From positions 310,001 to 374,000 of the forward strand of contig JAQNBH010000139.1 of the NCBI GenBank assembly GCA_028752905.1: a stretch of 64,000 bases of DNA. Direction: 5' to 3'. Positions 59,188 to 64,000 of the stretch are shown piece after piece; position 1 is the first letter of the stretch, and each line of letters begins with the position of its first letter. Position numbers and translations under genes: made by a program. The stretch comes from Cladorhizidae sp. MBARI D1340-BT2 (lineage: Eukaryota > Porifera > Demospongiae > Poecilosclerida > Cladorhizidae). The notes beneath the pieces are model-generated. The model worked only from the letters and a program-made list of their open reading frames with translations. It made no database searches and had not been told where the DNA came from.

Positions 59188-61840
59188 GGGGGGAAGAGGG
59201 CTGAAAACACATATTTTTTCAAAAAAAATTTTATGGGCCCAAAAGGGTTCATAATATGTCTGGAGTTTGAGTTTCAAGTTTCAGAGCAAGTGAATACTTG
59301 CATCAGAAGATATAGCCATTTTTATACAGTGCATTATTATTCCATTTCATTTCATTTCACTTCACATTGGAAGAGGTTCTCTCCCAGTCTTACCTGGCTA
59401 CAATCGGGCGGGCGGCGATGATCGCCTACCCAAAATACAGTTTTTATATATCAAAATGTTGCCAATTTCATGGAGACCCTTACCAGTCGTTTGCGCAATG
59501 AATTGGCCAGGTGGGGGGGTAGTGCGCAACCGCTAAGATGAGCACGTTTTTTTAGGTCAAGGTTCACTTGAAACTTTTACACTGTTGAGTTATGGGGAAG
59601 AGAACAGAGAAGCATTTTAAACAGAAAGGCCAAGGATTCAAGAAGAGTGAAGACAAGAAGAAGAAAGCCCTACAGGCGGCTGTTGTTGAGCCTGTCACAG
59701 TAGCCGCGCAAGGCAAGTTTTAATGTTTATCTCCATACTAAAAAGTTACTCTAGCTGTTTCCTTTCCTTTGTTAGTGAGTCTCTTGGATCCTGTGGGTGG
59801 GGTAGCGCCTTCTGTGAACCTTCAGTTACCTTGCAATCAATTGCAAATGTCTGAAGAGAGGCCAGTTCCATTGGTGACTATGACCAGGAAGAAGTTGGCT
59901 CTCATGGATAGTTCAGCTGCTTCTGTGGCTGTTGCTACTGGATCTACTGGCTCTACCTCTTTGGACTCGGGTGGTGTTGGAGAACTAGGTAAGGGTAATC
60001 GTATAATAAACTTAGATAAGCTTAGAGAGGTCATAGAAAGGTGTAATAAGTTGGTAACTGAGCTCCCTTGCAACTGAAGCCCGTAGGGCAGGCATGGTTT
60101 ACTTTTTGTTCAAATTGTAGTAACACTCGAGACATCTCAAACCCTGTATCTGTAGAAGCATTCTTTGAACATCCAGTCAGTACTGGGTGCTCGCATTGCT
60201 GGAATTAGTCATTCTGGTCTGGAAGACATCACTGCAGTCATGGATATGTTGCCCCCTCTTAGTTCCACTTGTTTTTTTAAGATATACTAGGTCAATAGGG
60301 AGTGACTTAAATGCAGTAACAGAGTATTATGTTGGATGCCGCTCATAGGTTACATGATTTTTATAGGGTTAGGCATGAAGACATCATTGATGTTAGTATT
60401 ACTGTTGACGGCACATGGCTTAGACAGGGCCACAAATCAAATTATGGCTTGGTTGCGGTGATGTCTTGGGACACTGGAGAGGTTTTAGATTATTATCTTA
60501 TGTCTAATTTCAAGCTTGTGCGCAAAGACCTGAAGATGAAACAGAAGCAAGTTACACAGAATGGTTTGAGGGTCACAAGGTAAATTGTGAAGCCAATTTT
60601 GAAGGCTCTTCGGTTTCTATGGAAGTTGTAGGAACACAAAAACTTTTTTAGCGTTCAGTGGAGAGACTGAAGCTTAGGTACACACACAATAATTAGTGAT
60701 GGGTATACAAATGCACATAAACGGGAGTGCAACAAGTGTCGGGCTTGCCATCGAGAGGCAGCAGAGTTTCAATGGAGGGCGGAGCATTGTATGGTCCTGG
60801 CAAGGGGGACCTGTAACATTTTTATTTTGTTTGTGTCTTGCTTTCTATTGTCAAACAGAGATTTCAAACAAAGATTACTGGAAGATACTTTTGTTTATGT
60901 GTATTTTTGTCAAGCTTAGAAATTACTGGAGGATGACTTTTGTTTGTGTTCTATTGTTTTTCAGGGATTACTGGAGGGTGTCGGAAGACATGTGTGGAGG
61001 GCGACGATGGATGGACCTGGGCATGGGAGCCCTGCAAATGATGACGTGTTTATGTTTGCTAATTCAATATTAGCAAAGCAACGTAACAAGTCTGATGCGT
61101 CTTTAATTTATGTGTATGTATATATATATAATTATTGTTGGTTTTGAAGTTGTAGTTAGGATGTAGGATACTGCTGTTGTTGAAAAAATAAAGGACTGTG
61201 AAAGTCAATTGGTTGCTTTCAACATTTTGTTTGTACACACACAATTCTAGTAATGAGGGGATGTATTCTAGTGAAGCAGGGGCAGCTGGGATGTGATTAC
61301 AAACTGCTTGGACTTCAAGGCTCAATATCTCTGAAGTGATTTTTGAAAAACCGTTCAAATGATAACTTGAATATTTTTTATCCTTTCATAAAAAAAATTA
61401 TTTCATTTGAAAGCAAATTTTATATTCTACAACTTGCGCGAGAGTTTTTGTTTGATAGGATTACTAAAAAATACCTATAGATGGAAATTTAACGTGATGT
61501 CATAAATCTATGTTCAGAAAATGCAACAAAAAAACTTTTTTTCGAAATTTCAAGACGCGCAGTTTGTAGTGCTCATTATGATTGACTAATAGACCGAATA
61601 AGAGCCTCGCAAAGGTCGTTACTGCAACGTGGTTTACTTAACGGCTTACGGTCCGCACTGGAAGAGCCTAGAATGAGTCAGGAAAAAATTATGGCGAAAC
61701 TAAATGACAAAAGAGACTTACCATTAGAAAGCACAGACTGCAAGCTATAATTTGATATATAAATTGGGAAACTAGAGTGAATGCGAGCAAAGATATGGTA
61801 CTTTATATGAGACTACGCGATACGCAGCCTTCTTTCCCCC
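59188..61840 (+). mobile_element. Element K: Kolobok/Mutator-like DNA transposon
   Basis: A 2,653-bp element flanked by TTAA (59,184-59,187 and 61,841-61,844). The 16-bp TIRs are GGGGGGAAGAGGGCTG and GGGGGAAAGAAGGCTG (14 of 16 identical). Left flank ...GTGTCTCTGTGGCCTAG and right flank ATCGTTAATCAC... are contiguous through a single TTAA at 3,204-3,207 and 12,295-12,298, an exact empty site. TTAA duplications with purine-rich GGG termini fit the Kolobok superfamily. The encoded protein has the Mutator-like (PF20700-type) signature. Bases 61,090-61,800 are 3' non-coding. Confidence 0.88.
59592..60760 (+). pseudogene. Element K transposase, degenerate
   Basis: Exon 1 (59,592-59,712) MGKRTEKHFKQKGQGF, Lys-rich, likely a nuclear-localisation region. 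It appears to splice through a GC-AG intron (donor AAG|GCAAGT at 59,713, acceptor gttag ending 59,775), which keeps frame into VSLLDPVGGVAPSVNLQLPC. Core motifs lie in several frames: SVLGARIAGISHSGLEDITA, VMDMLPPL, VSITVDGTWLRQGHKSNYGL, SWDTGEVLDYYLMSN, then EWFEGHKVNCEANFEGSSVS, MEVVGTQKLF, RSVERLKLRY, SDG. These match the DGTW...W..H...C..N..GSS..ME...SDGD layout of this transposase family. Frame breaks near 60,080 and 60,515, TAG at 60,649, and SDGY for SDGD near 60,700. The C-terminus is not recognisable. Confidence 0.82.
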
Positions 61841-61844
61841 TTAA

Positions 61845-62075
61845 ATCGTTAATCACAAAAAAATTAAATCGAGCACCATGAGGTGCATATGTTACAGTTG
61901 CATGTATAGAGGTGCATGTATAGAGGTGCATGTATAGAGGTGCATGTATAGAGGTGCATGTATAGAGGTGCATGTATAGAGGTGCATGTATAGAGGTGCA
62001 TGTATAGATGTGCATGTATAGAGGTGCAGGTATAGAGGTGCAGGTATAGAGGTGCAGGTATAGAGTTATAGAGGT
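61845..62075. repeat. 14-bp minisatellite, right flank of element K
   Basis: About 12 copies of TATAGAGGTGCATG after ATCGTTAATCAC...GAGCACCATGAGG, i.e. the complement of 3,050-3,203 and the other half of the K empty site. Confidence 0.92.
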
Positions 62076-62084
62076 GCAGAGGGA

Positions 62085-62365
62085 CATTGTATTGGGACTA
62101 GACAAAGAACCTATGGAGGCACGTACAAAATTCATTCAGTATCATACCTAGAGTTCAACATAGCTAAGCAGCAGCTATGCGTTCGTAATATAAAAATTAT
62201 TTATAGCTTACCTTTCTTTGTCCATTGCTAGCGCGTGGGGTCATCTTCTGTCCAGGAGCTTCCAAGGCTCAGCCAAGTATAGCTGGACACGCCATAGAAA
62301 GTTTCTGAAGAATCACAGAACTCCTCTTTAGCTGAACGCTCGATTATACTCTTTGGTCCTCGAAA
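62085..62365. repeat. Dispersed ~190-bp repeat, most diverged copy
   Basis: Complement of the block at 2,650-2,890 with many substitutions. It includes the CATCTTCTGTCCA stretch otherwise only in the 22.7-kb copy. Confidence 0.6.
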
Positions 62366-62935
62366 TTTGCTATCCACAGCGAGCACTAAAGCTTGCAAGA
62401 CTAGCCAAGGACCCGCTTTCTCTTCAGGCTAAGGCTGAAAAGCCCTCAAGCACGTAGTACACATCACGCCCTAAGGTCGCACGAAAAAGGTTCCGCTACA
62501 ATTGAATCAGTCCATGCAGTTCTGGCTGCCCGTCACAGAAAATCTGTTTACTGTTCTTTTTTTATATGTGATGATCCCTTATCGGATCATGTAAAGAGTA
62601 AGAGTCCGGAAGTCGAAAAATCAGTGCGCATCAATTAATATTCGCGGTATATTATATTTAAAACGCACTTTTCTCTGCTTATCTTAAACGCGCGCGCTAA
62701 AATCACGGAGCTTTCAGAATAGCATCAAGAAAGGATACTCGAAGTGCTATCTCAGGACTACTAACACAAGTAATACAACTTCATATTAACACAACTTCAT
62801 AAAACAACAAATGCAGCATAAAAATTTTTAAAAAACCAAAAAAGTAACACAACTTCGTATCAACACAACTTCACAAAGAACTTCATAAAACAACAAATGC
62901 AGCATCATGTGTTTTGAAAAGCATCAGCAGTCGTG
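62366..62935. other. Unassigned sequence
   Basis: No gene, tRNA-like fold or tandem array recognised beyond a duplicated CACAACTTCATA phrase (62,776-62,890). Confidence 0.4.
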
Positions 62936-63640
62936 CCGGCATTCTTCTCCCCTCCACATAAAGTCATCGAGGTATGAAGGAAGTTGATCACGACGAACCC
63001 CCTTCATCTTTATCCTCGCCTGCTAAAATCAATTTATCTAACATACTGTGTATATCTTGTGGTATAACTCACTCTATTCCAGTAGGATTCAACATTTGGT
63101 GTGCACACCTGTGACTGGATTTAGGAACTCTATTGAATGGTTAACAGTCCGATGAGCAACCACTTCAGGCAGAGAAGCAACCTGTCTGTAAGCAGCCCAC
63201 TGATTATCGCAACATGAGACCGTATGATAGGGAGTAATGTTGCAGCGTCTCTCCGGGGAACTATTTGCATGTAACCTGAAAATTTGTGTTGAACAACTAC
63301 ATAGAATGGAGGGGAATTGTGATTGTGTCCACCAATCCAAACACCCGGATGGTGGCCGGGTCCCTATGATGCTGTATCCACAACAATTATAATAATGATT
63401 CTATAATGATGCTATTCTGATAATGATGCTATGGCCACAAGAATGTACTGTTTATGTGACAATTGACAACACACTGAATTGGGACTCATGATGACTCCAG
63501 GCCCACCTAAGATTATTGGACAGCTAAGGGCTGTTGAGCAAACTTCCTGCAACCACTGGTACACATTAATTGCAGTTGGTCGACTGCACCTTCTTCACTT
63601 GCAGCAGCAGTAACTGGGTACTCTCTGCAAAAGGAGCCAA
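62936..63640 (-). pseudogene. ISXO2/Merlin-type transposase remnant
   Basis: Pieces of an IS1016/ISXO2-like (eukaryotic Merlin) DDE transposase on the minus strand, in order: NVYQWLQEVCSTALSCP, LGGPGVIMSP, DPATIRVFGLVDT, YMQIVPRRDAATLLPIIRSH, QWAAYRQVASLP, VVAHRTVNHSIEFLNPVTGV. After a possible short intron (GTGAGT donor) follow MKGVRRDQLPSYLDDFMWR and stop. Family landmarks are GGPG+.VEIDES, PRRDAATL+P, SD.WAAYR, H.TVNHS..F+.P.TGVHT, and QLPSYLDEFMWR. The first catalytic Asp block (EIDES) is not recognisable, and SD before WAAY is lost. At least three frame breaks. No TIRs found within the window. Confidence 0.8.
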
Positions 63641-64000
63641 GTTTGCAGACTAAGCATTGACTTCGCGAAGAAGCTCCCTTCAATAAATCTAAAAATATTG
63701 ACATAGACATACAAACCATGACGAATCGACTTTACGGTTTAACACGCAGGACACCCCCATGCAAACCCATCTTTCAGGCTGGACTTCTTGCATCTAACCA
63801 TAGTTACATTGCAACTGTACACCAAGTAACAACACCAAACATGTTCATCATAATATTATTATCAATAATCATTCTATTATTATTACTTTTTAGATATTTT
63901 CTCCCTTACATTCCACAAGTAAAATTACTTGCCAAAAGAGATGTGCGCGCCATCTCGCTCTGTACATAGCGCGTGCGTTTAAGATATGCATCGTTTAAAA
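63641..64000. other. Unassigned right edge of window
   Basis: An 83-codon plus-strand frame (63,718-63,969) ends with a hydrophobic stretch (MFIIILLSIIILLLLLF), but there is no family match, no second copy and strong A/T bias. I would not call it a gene. Confidence 0.35.

Noticed and set aside
63718..63969. 83-codon frame with a transmembrane-like segment
   Set aside because: The hydrophobic run comes from an ATT/TTA-rich tract; no other support.

Overview
This is eukaryotic, repeat-dominated DNA with no intact protein-coding gene that I can support. Spliced transposase genes, a fragmented kinesin gene and a nuclear copy of mitochondrial cox1 point to an animal. The cox1 piece reads TGA as Trp, and its protein looks like cox1 of early-branching animals, most like demosponges from memory. 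My best guess is a sponge or another non-bilaterian metazoan, at moderate confidence.

Layout. Bases 1-18,184 are two nearly identical 9.09-kb tandem units, and a third diverged unit starts at 18,185. Each unit carries kinesin-8 (KIF19-like) motor exons separated by large minisatellites, then two TTAA-specific piggyBac elements (A and B) set in a 27-bp, TTAA-containing minisatellite. About 17.4-27.5 kb reappears in inverted orientation at about 42.5-52.3 kb, forming a palindrome with ~10-kb arms around a ~15-kb spacer. The spacer holds simple-sequence arrays (27.6-32.2 kb) with three large hairpins, piggyBac D remnants, and a 6.2-kb terminal-inverted-repeat element (E) that has been invaded by piggyBac D. 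A third, partial inverted copy of the kinesin/A-element unit runs 53.6-59.2 kb. It ends in a 2.65-kb Kolobok/Mutator-like element (K). A degenerate ISXO2/Merlin-type transposase lies near the right end.

How the parts relate. At least four transposon families use TTAA targets here: piggyBac B, C and D, and K, with A as a probable fifth. For B and K, paralogous copies elsewhere in the window keep the exact unoccupied TTAA site. The 27-bp minisatellite, with TTAA in many monomers, therefore behaved as a repeated landing pad. The kinesin exons were carried along in the duplications. Every copy lacks the exon expected between the switch-II exon and the neck exon, and a TTG/TTGTCA array occupies that interval. 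A 522-bp cox1 numt fills the junction between two unit fragments at 52.3-52.9 kb, next to an 18-bp fold-back, which looks like break-repair filler. All transposase genes seen are broken by frameshifts, stops or truncation. Tandem and inverted copies this similar can also come from misassembly, so long-read confirmation matters for the large-scale claims.
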